Assembly: GCA_013360445.1 (NCBI GenBank)
Contig: JABWBP010000039.1
Span: forward strand, 1 to 61,966
DNA from: Calditrichaceae bacterium
GTDB lineage: Bacteria; Calditrichota; Calditrichia; RBG-13-44-9; J075
Length of the DNA stretch: 61,966 bases
Direction of reading: 5' to 3'
The translations under genes were made by a program, and so were the position numbers. This document shows positions 28,079-36,269 of the stretch, in pieces. Every line of letters starts with the position of its first letter. Position 1 is the stretch's first letter. The notes under the pieces were generated by a model. The model ran no database searches, had not been told where the DNA came from, and worked only from the letters and a program-made list of their open reading frames with translations.

Positions 28079-28303
28079 ATGAAATTTGAACGCATTACCA
28101 TAGATCCGAATGTTTGTACCGGCAAGCCCTGCATTCGTGGGCTGCGCTTTCCGGTTTCGCGCTTGCTGGGGCTTTTGGCATCCGGAGAAACCAGGGAATC
28201 GATACTTAAAGCCTATCCATACTTAGAACCTCAAGACATTGATGAAGCTTTGCTTTACGCCGCTTATCTCGCAGAAGAGGAAACGGTAGAGTTTTCCCGA
28301 TGA
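28079..28303 (+). CDS. DUF433 antitoxin-like protein
   Basis: The 74-residue protein reads ITIDPNVCTGKPCIRGLRFPVSRLLGLLASG, the diagnostic DUF433 core (a small helix-turn-helix; VapB45-like). The helical C-terminus follows YPYLEPQDIDEALLYAAYLA. It would neutralise the toxin encoded immediately downstream, with which it shares an ATGA overlap. GGAGG lies ahead of the ATG (28063-28067). Confidence 0.88.
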   Translation: MKFERITIDPNVCTGKPCIRGLRFPVSRLLGLLASGETRESILKAYPYLEPQDIDEALLYAAYLAEEETVEFSR

Positions 28304-28674
28304 AGTTTCTCGTGGATATGCCCCTGTCGCCGGAATTAGCAGAATGGCTTAAATTGCAAGGACACGATGCCGTTCATGCTATTGAAGCAGGTCTAAGCCG
28401 TTCTCTGGATGAGATGATTCTGGATCGTGCTCGAAATGAGCAGCGGGTGATTGTAACTGCTGATTTGGATTATCCCCGGCTTTTGGCTTTAGCGCAGATG
28501 GAAGGGCCCGGCCTGATTCTCTTTCGGGGCGGAAACTATAGTGAACAAGAAGCCAGAGAACGTTTGGGACAAGCCCTCAAAAAAATTCCTGTCGAAGATT
28601 TACCCACTTTAATCGTCGTTATCGAAAAAGACCGTATTCGCCAGAGACGGCTCCCCCTCCAACCAACCCGGTGA
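28300..28674 (+). CDS. DUF5615 PIN-like toxin
   Basis: The 124-residue protein begins MKFLVDMPLSPELAEWL and contains HDAVHAIEAGL, VIVTADLDYPRLLAL and GPGLILFRGGN. These are the conserved acidic and Arg positions of DUF5615, a PIN-like (Mut7-C-like) ribonuclease family. D6 and the Asp residues of TADLDY are the expected metal site. It is the toxin partner of the DUF433 gene; the four-base overlap shows translational coupling. Confidence 0.88.
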   Translation: MKFLVDMPLSPELAEWLKLQGHDAVHAIEAGLSRSLDEMILDRARNEQRVIVTADLDYPRLLALAQMEGPGLILFRGGNYSEQEARERLGQALKKIPVEDLPTLIVVIEKDRIRQRRLPLQPTR

Positions 28675-28681
28675 GGAAACC

Positions 28682-29746
28682 ATGAGGTGCATGATAAGCT
28701 CCTGCTATCAGCAGTTGTTGATTTTTGGGATGGTATTAGCCGCCGGAGGCATTCTCAGTTGTTCAGCCCCGGAAGAAACAACCCCGGAGCCGCCCATCGC
28801 CATTGCCATACACGGCGGGGCGGGAACCATGCGCAGGGAGAGTATGACCGCGGAGCAGGAAGAAGCCTACCGCAGCAAGCTTACCGAGGCGCTAACCCTG
28901 GGGTATGAAATCCTGAAAAACGGCGGCGGCAGCCTGGATGCGGTGGAGCAGGTGATTATCCTGTTGGAGGACTCCCCGTTGTTTAATGCCGGCAGGGGCG
29001 CGGTATTTACCAACGCCGGCACGGTCGAGCTGGATGCCTCGATCATGGACGGGAAAACTTTGCAAGCCGGGGCGGCGGCGGCGGTGAAGCACGTCAAAAA
29101 CCCCATCTCCCTGGCCCGCCTGGTGATGGAAAAATCCCCCCACGTGATGTTAGCGGGGGAGGGGGCGGAGGCGTTTGCACGGGAACAGGGGATGGAGCCG
29201 GTTCCCAATGAGTATTTTCATACCGACCGCCGCCGGGAGGAGTTGCAGCGCCAGCAAAGCAGGGAGCAGGAGCGGCAAAAATCTTCCCAATTTCCCACTC
29301 TCCAAAGCGGATCGGAGGGAAATAATTCTCGCCAGTACGGTACCGTGGGGGTAGCGGCGCTGGACAGGAGCGGAAATTTAGCGGCGGGCACTTCCACCGG
29401 CGGGAGAACCAATAAGCGCTGGGGCAGGGTAGGGGATAGCCCTATTATCGGCGCGGGAACGTATGCGGACAACCGCACCTGCGCCGTCTCCGCCACCGGG
29501 CACGGGGAGTATTTCATGCGCTTAGTGGTTGCGCATCGAATTTCCGCCCTGATGGCCTACCGCAACCTTTCCGTTAACGAAGCGGCGGAGCAGGCAATCC
29601 GCGAGCTTGGCGAATTGGGCGGCGATGGCGGGGTGATCGCCGTGGATCAAAACGGCAACATTGCCATGCCGTTCAATACTGCGGGGATGTATAGGGGGTA
29701 CGTGGATAGCGATGGTGAGCTTTGGGTGGGGATTTTTAGGGAGTAA
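28682..29746 (+). CDS. isoaspartyl peptidase / L-asparaginase (Ntn hydrolase) lipoprotein
   Basis: The 354-residue protein carries an N-terminal lipoprotein signal ending in ILSC, then the plant-type asparaginase fold starting IAIAIHGGAGTM. The nucleophile is T221 in QYGTVGVAALD, where autocleavage would split the chain; GTSTGGRTNKRWGRVGDSP and SATGHGEYFM follow. It removes isoaspartyl or N-terminal beta-aspartyl residues. The segment before T221 (about 190-218) is a Gln/Arg/Ser-rich linker, as expected for the removed loop. The predicted envelope location suggests peptide scavenging. It starts seven bases after the toxin stop, with GAGG upstream. Confidence 0.93.
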   Translation: MRCMISSCYQQLLIFGMVLAAGGILSCSAPEETTPEPPIAIAIHGGAGTMRRESMTAEQEEAYRSKLTEALTLGYEILKNGGGSLDAVEQVIILLEDSPLFNAGRGAVFTNAGTVELDASIMDGKTLQAGAAAAVKHVKNPISLARLVMEKSPHVMLAGEGAEAFAREQGMEPVPNEYFHTDRRREELQRQQSREQERQKSSQFPTLQSGSEGNNSRQYGTVGVAALDRSGNLAAGTSTGGRTNKRWGRVGDSPIIGAGTYADNRTCAVSATGHGEYFMRLVVAHRISALMAYRNLSVNEAAEQAIRELGELGGDGGVIAVDQNGNIAMPFNTAGMYRGYVDSDGELWVGIFRE

Positions 29747-29986
29747 ACCCTGAATCTGTGACTTCAAGCAATTTATCCTACCAGGGCTCTTTTTCACCCT
29801 TATTTCAAGCGATGTTGCGCTTCTTGCGACTCGCCCAACCGGGTAATTTTTCTCGAATAATTGATTAAAAGCACCAGAATTCCCCAGGAATACCCTTAAT
29901 TGAATCTGTGCCGGAAGGCCGGTGTCGTGGTATTCCTTATTGACCCACTGGAACGGAAGAAAGCTCACAAAAGGGAGTTTGAAAAA

Positions 29987-30490
29987 ATGTTACTGGTATT
30001 ATTTGGCTATCCCGGTGTTGGCAAAAGTTTTATTGGCAAGATGTTGCAAGAGGAGTTTGGGTTCTATCACTATGAAGCTGACGAGGATTTGACCCCGCCA
30101 ATCAAAGATGCTATTCAAAAAAATAGCCTCGTCACTGAACCTCTAAAGGAAGCATACTTCAAGCAAGTTTGCGAAAGAATCGACTCGCTCAAGAACCTCC
30201 ATCCCAATATCGTGGTCACCCAGACCTTTACGAAGGAAAAATACCGGAAACGAATATTGGAACGTTTCCCGGAAGCGAAGTTTATCCGGCTACAGGCGGA
30301 TATGCCGGTTATTTATGCCCGCCTTGCCAAGCGCGACGGCCACCTGGTAAAAAATTTTTATGCCGGGTTTGCCATCAGCCAATTTGAGGCGCCCACGCTT
30401 CCCCATTGGATTTTAGAGAATAATGGCAGAGCAGACAAATTACACCAGCAACTGAACCGTATGTTAGCTATCCAAAGGAGAGAGTCTTGA
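29987..30490 (+). CDS. P-loop kinase (shikimate/gluconate-kinase-like)
   Basis: The 167-residue protein begins MLLVLFGYPGVGKSFIGK, a Walker A at residues 7-14. It then shows a D-E-D-L pair and VVTQTFTKEKYRKRILERFPEAKFIRL, as in small-molecule kinases of the AAA_33/gluconate kinase group. I start at ATG 29987, with GGGAG ten bases upstream; an upstream in-frame start would add 29 residues. Substrate unknown. Its DNA is noticeably more AT-rich than the flanks. It overlaps the downstream NucS-like gene by four bases. Confidence 0.75.
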   Translation: MLLVLFGYPGVGKSFIGKMLQEEFGFYHYEADEDLTPPIKDAIQKNSLVTEPLKEAYFKQVCERIDSLKNLHPNIVVTQTFTKEKYRKRILERFPEAKFIRLQADMPVIYARLAKRDGHLVKNFYAGFAISQFEAPTLPHWILENNGRADKLHQQLNRMLAIQRRES

Positions 30491-31161
30491 AGCGTTTTTA
30501 CATTGTCATGCCCAAGGATGATGGCGGTATGGAGGTCTACGCGATGAAGGAATGGCTGCGGCAGAACCCGCAGTACGTCCCCACCGGACTTAATGCCACG
30601 TTAAACACGTCTCATCAGTTGCGGAATGGCCTTCGGCGACAGGGCTGGTCAGTTCAGGAAACGACAAGCGAGGTTCGGCTTATCCCGCCAGGAAGCACTA
30701 TTCCTGACTTCTTCAACGGAGACAATGATGACGACGATCCAGAACTATCCGCAGCTTCATTTGGTCTTGAGTTTCAATTGCGTGATTTTCTCGCTCAGAA
30801 CATCAGCGCGATCAATGTGAATGGCAAGAGGCTAAACCTGTACGTGGATCCCACTGGGCGTGATGGTATCGAGTACCCAACTGCGGTTGGTCCAATTGAC
30901 ATTCTTGCCGTTGATGATACCGGCGCATTTTTCGTTTTTGAACTAAAGCGCGTGCGAACTCCTGATCGCGCGATTGGTCAGCTTACGCGATACATGGGAT
31001 GGGTCCGGGAGACAATCGGAAAGGACCAAAAAGTAAACGGTATCATTATCGCAAAGGAGATTAGCAATGGCCTGCGCTATGCAATTTCTGTAATTCCAAA
31101 TGTGAGCTTATCTGAATATGAGGTGGATTTTCGACTTAAACCAGCGCAAAACATCCAATAA
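30487..31161 (+). CDS. NucS/DUF91-like endonuclease
   Basis: The 224-residue protein ends in a RecB-like nuclease core: GPIDILAVDDTGAFFVFELKR places D138, E152 and K154 as the D...E-x-K catalytic triad, followed by QLTRYMGWV, a NucS signature. EFQLRDFLAQNI is the conserved helix before it. Residues 1-75 are a different small domain (KRFYIVMPKDDGGMEVYAMKEWLRQNP) replacing the usual NucS N-terminal DNA-binding domain. NucS cuts mismatched or branched DNA in archaea and actinobacteria. Here it pairs with a kinase in possibly transferred DNA, so a mobile or defence role is possible. ATGA overlap with the kinase. Confidence 0.82.
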   Translation: MKRFYIVMPKDDGGMEVYAMKEWLRQNPQYVPTGLNATLNTSHQLRNGLRRQGWSVQETTSEVRLIPPGSTIPDFFNGDNDDDDPELSAASFGLEFQLRDFLAQNISAINVNGKRLNLYVDPTGRDGIEYPTAVGPIDILAVDDTGAFFVFELKRVRTPDRAIGQLTRYMGWVRETIGKDQKVNGIIIAKEISNGLRYAISVIPNVSLSEYEVDFRLKPAQNIQ

Positions 31162-31164
31162 TGA

Positions 31165-31335
31165 GTGGCTAACAAAGCATTTGCAGTCGATTGGCGGGCT
31201 CTGTGCTCCTGTATAGGTTCAGCAAATTTCTTAATCGGAAGTGTTAACCAGGATTTCGTGATCAATGCTGCCAACGGCTGAAAAGCAGTGTGGTAGATCG
31301 CTCGACTTATGAAATACAAACAACTGTTATAGCCA
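31165..31335. other. imperfect palindrome resembling an integron attC site
   Basis: The left end GGCTAACAAAGCATTTGCAG and the right end (CTGTTATAGCC at about 31323-31333, with CGACTTATGAAATAC before it) are imperfect complements about 30 bases long. TAACAAAGC and GTTATAGCC resemble the outer boxes of long attC sites. It follows the kinase-NucS pair. The inner boxes are not clear and the length (171 bp) is on the long side. Confidence 0.3.
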
Positions 31336-31380
31336 TCGCTCTTTGATTATCTTTTGTGAAACGTTTTGGAGGAGTGGCCT

Positions 31381-32343
31381 ATGTCTCTGGATGCGTTGAA
31401 CGGAGGGATGGAACGCGAATTCGATGCCTTATCCCATGGTTTTAATATATATAACCGGGAAATCGTTGCCAAAAATTACGATAAAAACTTCATCCGGGCG
31501 TTTCGCCAAATAGAGTTCGAAAAATTAATTCCTCAGATTTTAACCATTCATTGTGATAATGGATGGAAGCAATTGAAGGTATTCGAGGGTGGGGTTGGTA
31601 CCGGTCTTTTTACAATTCCAATTATTAATTATCTTCTCCAGCGCGATTCCAAGAGTTTTTTGGTAGGAAGAGATAACTCTAAAGCGATGTTGGAAGAGTT
31701 GTTCAAGAAACCAGAGTTTCAATCGATACAAGATCGAGCTGAAGGGAGAGTATCACTGGGTTACGGCGATCTCGAACAGGAAGATGGTTATCCTAAAATT
31801 GATTTCAATATACTGTTTTTTGCAGGCGTTTTGCATTGTTTGGCCAATCAACATTTTTTCTTAAAACAAATAGACCGGATTTTAGAGAAGGCTGGTATTC
31901 TCATTATGATATTCAAGACAGACGTTTTTACTCGGCTTCAATGTGGCGAACGATCTTCATACCCATCGGTTGATACCCACTATGGAAATTTTTGGCGTTA
32001 TTATTATCATCTGAGAGATTATTACAATATACCGATAAATCCTCGCTGCCGGTTTATTTATGATGCGTCTGCCGTTAACAAGCTCATCCAAAGACAGTTC
32101 AATGCTTGCTATGAGCTTCAGAAAATATATGAGTTTACTTGGCCTTCCGTAGTTCCTTTAGATAAAATAATCTACTCGATTGAACATGGATTGACATTTG
32201 CCACGGGGCAGGGGGTTTCGCCAGGAATGAGGAAAAAGTTGGCAGAGGAGATGAGAGGGTGGCTTTCATGGAATCACCGGCAGAATAAGGAAGTCGAGAT
32301 TGACCACAAAATGGAGTTAGTGGTGTGGAAAAAAACAGTGTAA
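31381..32343 (+). CDS. SAM-dependent methyltransferase
   Basis: The 320-residue class I methyltransferase has motif I VFEGGVGTGLFTIPI (residues about 66-80), the acidic strand-2 region FLVGRDNSKAM and a FNILFFAGVLHCL motif, followed by LKQIDRILEKAGILIMIFKT. The ATG at 31381 is preceded by GGAGGAG. The C-terminal half is rich in aromatic residues (WRYYYHLRDYYNIP) and may bind the acceptor. Its 3' end overlaps the next gene by 19 bases, so the two products probably act in one pathway. The DNA is AT-richer than the flanks. Substrate unknown. Confidence 0.82.
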   Translation: MSLDALNGGMEREFDALSHGFNIYNREIVAKNYDKNFIRAFRQIEFEKLIPQILTIHCDNGWKQLKVFEGGVGTGLFTIPIINYLLQRDSKSFLVGRDNSKAMLEELFKKPEFQSIQDRAEGRVSLGYGDLEQEDGYPKIDFNILFFAGVLHCLANQHFFLKQIDRILEKAGILIMIFKTDVFTRLQCGERSSYPSVDTHYGNFWRYYYHLRDYYNIPINPRCRFIYDASAVNKLIQRQFNACYELQKIYEFTWPSVVPLDKIIYSIEHGLTFATGQGVSPGMRKKLAEEMRGWLSWNHRQNKEVEIDHKMELVVWKKTV

Positions 32344-33659
32344 AAGTATTCGATGTTACTCTGCGGGAAGGAGAACAAACCCCAGGGTTGTTTTTTAGCC
32401 CTGCGGAAAAGGTGTGGCTGGTAAAGAGGATGATCGAAGCCGGCATTCGCCACATCGAAGTCGGGGTAGTGGGCATTTCCGAAGATGAAGCCGCGTTCAG
32501 GGCCATGATTGAGCAAGGTTTGACCGAAAAAGCGGAAATTTCCATGACCCTGCTGCCCTGCGCCGAACTGTGCGATAAAGCGCTTAACAGCGATATAAAA
32601 TATCTCAATATCGTCTTTCCGGTCACTGCTTGCCTGGCGGAAACCTTCAAGTTTACCGTGGACTCCTACATAAAATATCATATTCCCTGGATCGAAATTC
32701 TGCGTGAAACCGGAAAGCAAATACGCATGGCCCTGGCGGACGCTTCCCGTTTTGTACTATTGAACCCAGAGCAAAAAATCGCCCATGATAAAAGCGTGAT
32801 CGAGAAGAACCTTGCAACGCTGATCGAGCTTATCAGAAGCTTTCATCAACATGGCGTTGATGGCTTCATTTTTACCGATACTGTGGGGCTTCTGACTCCC
32901 TCGGAAGTATCTCTCTGCATGAGCCGCCTGCGCCGGGAATTTCCGGAAGTTGAATGGGGGGCGCACTTTCACAACGATTTTGGCCTGGCAACTGCCAACA
33001 CGCTAACTGCTTACGAGCAAGGCGCTACCCTGCTGCAAGGGAGTTTTAACTTTTTAGGGGAACGCTGCGGGATCGCTTCCCCGGCGGAAATCATCGCCGC
33101 GCTGCGCTATTTATATGGCGTGAAGGTGAATATCGACCTGGCTGAAATTCGCCGGCTCGCTTACGAGATCGAGGAAATGACCGGCATGGTGATCAACGAG
33201 CGCCAGCCGGTGATCGGGCGAGGGCTTTACTGGTACGAAACCGCTACCCCGGTACTCACCATGCTGAACCGGGAAGCGGGAATATTCGAGACCGTGCCGG
33301 CTGAGGGCGCCGGCGCGGAGCGAAAAATCCTCATCGGCAAACATACCTCCCGGAAATTGTTCAAGCTGTACCAGGATTACGGAATTATCGGGCAAGGCCA
33401 CGAGCTAAAAGCATTGAAAAAACAGGCAATCAAACGGCGTGCCGGTAAACTTTCGGAATTGAAAAAAATTATCCAAAACTACCATCATGAAGTAGAGGAG
33501 TCCTGTTGCTTATTGCCGGTTTCCCTTCCAAAACCTCCCTCTGCTACCGTTGCTTCGGTTGTTTCCGAAGAGGCAGAGACCGAAACTGAAAACCTGTTGA
33601 ATAAACCGGCAAAGAAAGCATTTACCCGCAAAGCTGCCCTCGTCGTTAACAATTCCTGA
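32325..33659 (+). CDS. homocitrate/isopropylmalate/citramalate synthase-like acyltransferase (HMGL-like)
   Basis: The 444-residue protein has the DRE-TIM barrel catalytic motif FDVTLREGEQTPG (D10, R14, E15), GIRHIEVGVVGISEDE, DTVGLLTPSEV and the metal-binding HFHND (H214, H216). It would condense an acyl-CoA (usually acetyl-CoA) with a 2-oxo acid. The C-terminus lacks a LeuA regulatory domain and ends in an Ala/Glu/Lys-rich tail. GTG start inside the methyltransferase gene. No leucine or lysine biosynthesis gene is nearby, so a specialised pathway is more likely than core amino-acid synthesis. NifV/AksA-like homocitrate synthase is an alternative. Confidence 0.85.
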   Translation: MEKNSVKVFDVTLREGEQTPGLFFSPAEKVWLVKRMIEAGIRHIEVGVVGISEDEAAFRAMIEQGLTEKAEISMTLLPCAELCDKALNSDIKYLNIVFPVTACLAETFKFTVDSYIKYHIPWIEILRETGKQIRMALADASRFVLLNPEQKIAHDKSVIEKNLATLIELIRSFHQHGVDGFIFTDTVGLLTPSEVSLCMSRLRREFPEVEWGAHFHNDFGLATANTLTAYEQGATLLQGSFNFLGERCGIASPAEIIAALRYLYGVKVNIDLAEIRRLAYEIEEMTGMVINERQPVIGRGLYWYETATPVLTMLNREAGIFETVPAEGAGAERKILIGKHTSRKLFKLYQDYGIIGQGHELKALKKQAIKRRAGKLSELKKIIQNYHHEVEESCCLLPVSLPKPPSATVASVVSEEAETETENLLNKPAKKAFTRKAALVVNNS

Positions 33660-33787
33660 AGAAATTGAGTGAAAATTCATTTTGCACTGGCAGTGCAGAA
33701 TAAATTCTGTCGAAAAGCCCCAGCTACGGGGTAAACTACTCCTTTGGAGCCCTCCTGGTACTTCAAAGATTATCTCGCCGATTTAAT

Positions 33788-33961
33788 AACTGATGTTACG
33801 CATATTGCCACAGAGGCCACAGAGAGCACAGAGAAAAACAAGTATTTATTGGCTTGATACTGCATTGGGAACGAAAATGCGTTATTGACCCCGCCTTTTC
33901 GGGGTAAACTCTTCCGTGTGGCCTCTGTGGCAAAATTTTTCTTGTCCGCGTAACATCAGTT
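33788..33961. mobile_element. MITE-like CACAGAG element, intact copy (174 bp)
   Basis: Perfect 14-bp terminal inverted repeats, AACTGATGTTACGC at 33788-33801 and GCGTAACATCAGTT at 33948-33961, enclose complementary word arms: CACAGAGGCCACAGAG near 33810 and GGCCTCTGTGG near 33920. The flanks TTAAT and AATAA may include a short target duplication. Non-coding. Confidence 0.75.
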
Positions 33962-34120
33962 AATAAATCCAATCCTTGATTTCCGCGATTTTTTTTTGTT
34001 CATTCTACCATCTTTTGAATTCAGAAAAGGAATTCCCAAACAATTTCCCGGAAGGATCGACGCTCTGCCAATTGATATTACCGGTCGGTTTTGCCCCGTT
34101 CTTTGAAAAAGTATTTTTTT

Positions 34121-34171
34121 AGTCAATAAAATCGCCCTGCCGGATAATATATAGAAGAGGAGGGCAGGGCG
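34121..34171 (+). promoter_or_regulatory. promoter flanked by an operator-like inverted repeat
   Basis: CGCCCTGCC at 34133-34141 and GGCAGGGCG at 34163-34171 are perfect 9-bp inverted arms around a TAATAT box (34145-34150). TAGTCA at 34121 is a possible -35 element, 18 bases upstream. The position, about 50 bases before the GTG of the six-gene operon, fits a regulated promoter. The rest of 33962-34217 shows no gene. Confidence 0.4.
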
Positions 34172-34217
34172 TTTGCGGTGACGAGATCGAAGTTGTTGAC
34201 AAACGGAGGGTTTTCAG

Positions 34218-36269
34218 GTGGCGAGTAACTTCAAAATCCAAAACCGGGGAAATCAGATTCTGAAGAAGCAATCCGCAACAGATTCCTCTAATTCGCAACT
34301 ATTCACCAAAATCCTGGAAATGATTCCTCGCGGGGAATTGATTTATCCTCGGGAATTGCTGGCGCTCTATAAAGAAGTCGTGCATCGTTACATTGACATC
34401 GACGGTAGAAACATTCATTTAATTACCTATCTAAATATCTACAATATTCTCACCGATAGCTGGCTTACGCTTCCTGATGCGCCGGAAGACATTTTGTTCT
34501 TTACCGAAAAATTTTCCGATAAAACCGTCTATGAAAGCCGGAAAAGAAGCAGTGAGTTGATACAACAGAAAAACATTCGTTCTTTTCGCCAATATATACT
34601 TGAAAAAGGGAGGCGAAAGTATCCGATCGTGTTGATTACCCGTGATTCTATTGAAAGTTACTATCCCGGAATCAAACACATTCTGTTCCAGATTCCCCTG
34701 ACGCCAAAGGGGGTGGCGAGTTTAGCCGAGGAAATGGAAATCCCGGATGCTGGGCGCGAGGGGTTTAGCCTCTATTTTATGCGCCTGAAAAAGCATTTTT
34801 CAGACTGGACATATCTCTATTATTACATTGCTCCCCTCAAGCGCGAAAGCGCTGTCGCCGGCGCATCCATTTTTACCTCTGATTTGATTCCGCAGCAGCA
34901 ACTACTTAACCTTGTGGAACTCCTGGATATCATATTCGCCCACATAGACCTCGAGTTCAGCGAAACCTTACTCAAAAACTTCAGCCTCCGCTCCGCGGTT
35001 GCCGCGATCATGTCGCGCAACATGTCGCACAACCTCGGCAGCCACGTGCTGGCGCGCATCGCGTCCCGGGGCGTCATGGAGCAGACTCAGAACAAGGGGG
35101 TTTCGGAAATCCTGGGCATGATGTATAAAAAACCGGACGAGGGAAGAAACCTGGCCAAGGAGATGATCTATTGGTCCAAAGACGCCCAACTCCTGGCCCT
35201 CTACGTGCAGCAGCGCATGGATTTCATCGCCCAGGTATCTTCCGAGTGGCCGGCCTGGACCGAGCCGGCCTATCTGCTCAAAAACTTAGTGCGCGGGTTT
35301 CTTTACCAGAAACACCTGCTCAATTTCATCGCCGCCTCGGAAGAGTTGGGCGCCCGCCTCTTCCATCCCCGCCGCCATGAGGAGAATTTAAAACAATACG
35401 CCGGCGATATCCGGCTGCACGTTTTTTTGGCCCCGGAAGAGGTCTGGGCGGAGCCGGGCGGCGCTTTCCACCGCAAGGAGGAGCCGGGGAGGACCGCGGT
35501 GGAAAGCCGCCTGGACGACATTCTGCGCTGCCCGCCCAAATTTTACCTGGAAAACGGCGACCGGGAGTCCTGGAACCCCTGGAACCATGTGCTTTTGTAC
35601 ACCCCCAAAGCGGGCGATCCTGAAGGAGAAACCACCAAAGACGTGCTGCTCGCCATTCCCGGGGGAGTGGTCGGCTACCACGCCTTTTACGTGATCCTGG
35701 AAAACATCATTCGCAACGCTGCCAAGCACGGATTTGCCAAAGGCGATGCCGATCACTTAGACATCGTGATCGAAGTTTGTTATTCCTCCCGGCAGCGCGT
35801 GCATATTCGCGCCGCCAACGGGCGAAGGGTTCCCGCCTGGCTGCTGCGCATTTATGATAACGTCAGCTTTGTCCGGAAGAAATATGGCCGCGGCGAGGTT
35901 CCCCTGTGGGGCGAGCGCGACGGCGAGAAGGGCATCAACGATCGCTTAGGGCTTTCGGTCATTCAGGGCGGGGTGAAGAAAGAGGACTGGGGGCTGGCGG
36001 AGATGAAAATCGCCGCGGGGTACTTGCAGCAGCGCAGCTTAGAGCACATCGGGAAATTGGCGGAAGCCGTTACCGGGCGCAAAATCAGCGAGCTTCCCAG
36101 GGGAGAGCTGGATATGGAAATGCTGAACCAGGCGGACGGCGGCGAAAAGGGCGGATCGCCGATCATCCGCGCAGTGGAATCGCCCATCGGCACCTTAGGA
36201 TACGAATTTTACGTGCTGCGCCCCCAAACCGTGGGTATCATCGATCCCGAAGGAGTTGAGCATGTTTGA
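34218..36269 (+). CDS. GHKL-ATPase protein with H-box-like motif (sensor kinase-like), novel operon gene 1
   Basis: I do not recognise the full-length family. The 683-residue soluble protein has an uncharacterised N-terminus (1-255) and a helical MSRNMSHNLGSHVLARI segment (M265-I281; H271 and H276) that looks like a histidine-kinase dimerisation/phosphoacceptor helix. A HATPase-like C-terminal domain follows: N-box ENIIRNAAKHGF (E495-F506, N500 and H504), LRIYDNVSF in place of G1 D-x-G-x-G, and KGINDRLGLSVI then DWGLAEMKIAAGYL (about 571-603) as the lid/G2 region. No membrane helix or receiver is present. GTG start with GGAGGG seven bases upstream. It overlaps gene 2 by eight bases. ATP binding is likely; phosphotransfer is inferred. 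Confidence 0.7.
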   Translation: MASNFKIQNRGNQILKKQSATDSSNSQLFTKILEMIPRGELIYPRELLALYKEVVHRYIDIDGRNIHLITYLNIYNILTDSWLTLPDAPEDILFFTEKFSDKTVYESRKRSSELIQQKNIRSFRQYILEKGRRKYPIVLITRDSIESYYPGIKHILFQIPLTPKGVASLAEEMEIPDAGREGFSLYFMRLKKHFSDWTYLYYYIAPLKRESAVAGASIFTSDLIPQQQLLNLVELLDIIFAHIDLEFSETLLKNFSLRSAVAAIMSRNMSHNLGSHVLARIASRGVMEQTQNKGVSEILGMMYKKPDEGRNLAKEMIYWSKDAQLLALYVQQRMDFIAQVSSEWPAWTEPAYLLKNLVRGFLYQKHLLNFIAASEELGARLFHPRRHEENLKQYAGDIRLHVFLAPEEVWAEPGGAFHRKEEPGRTAVESRLDDILRCPPKFYLENGDRESWNPWNHVLLYTPKAGDPEGETTKDVLLAIPGGVVGYHAFYVILENIIRNAAKHGFAKGDADHLDIVIEVCYSSRQRVHIRAANGRRVPAWLLRIYDNVSFVRKKYGRGEVPLWGERDGEKGINDRLGLSVIQGGVKKEDWGLAEMKIAAGYLQQRSLEHIGKLAEAVTGRKISELPRGELDMEMLNQADGGEKGGSPIIRAVESPIGTLGYEFYVLRPQTVGIIDPEGVEHV

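Noticed and set aside
28079-28674. DUF433/DUF5615 pair as part of a larger new defence cluster
   Set aside because: It is a common, recognised toxin-antitoxin type with its own likely promoter and no conserved link to the neighbours.
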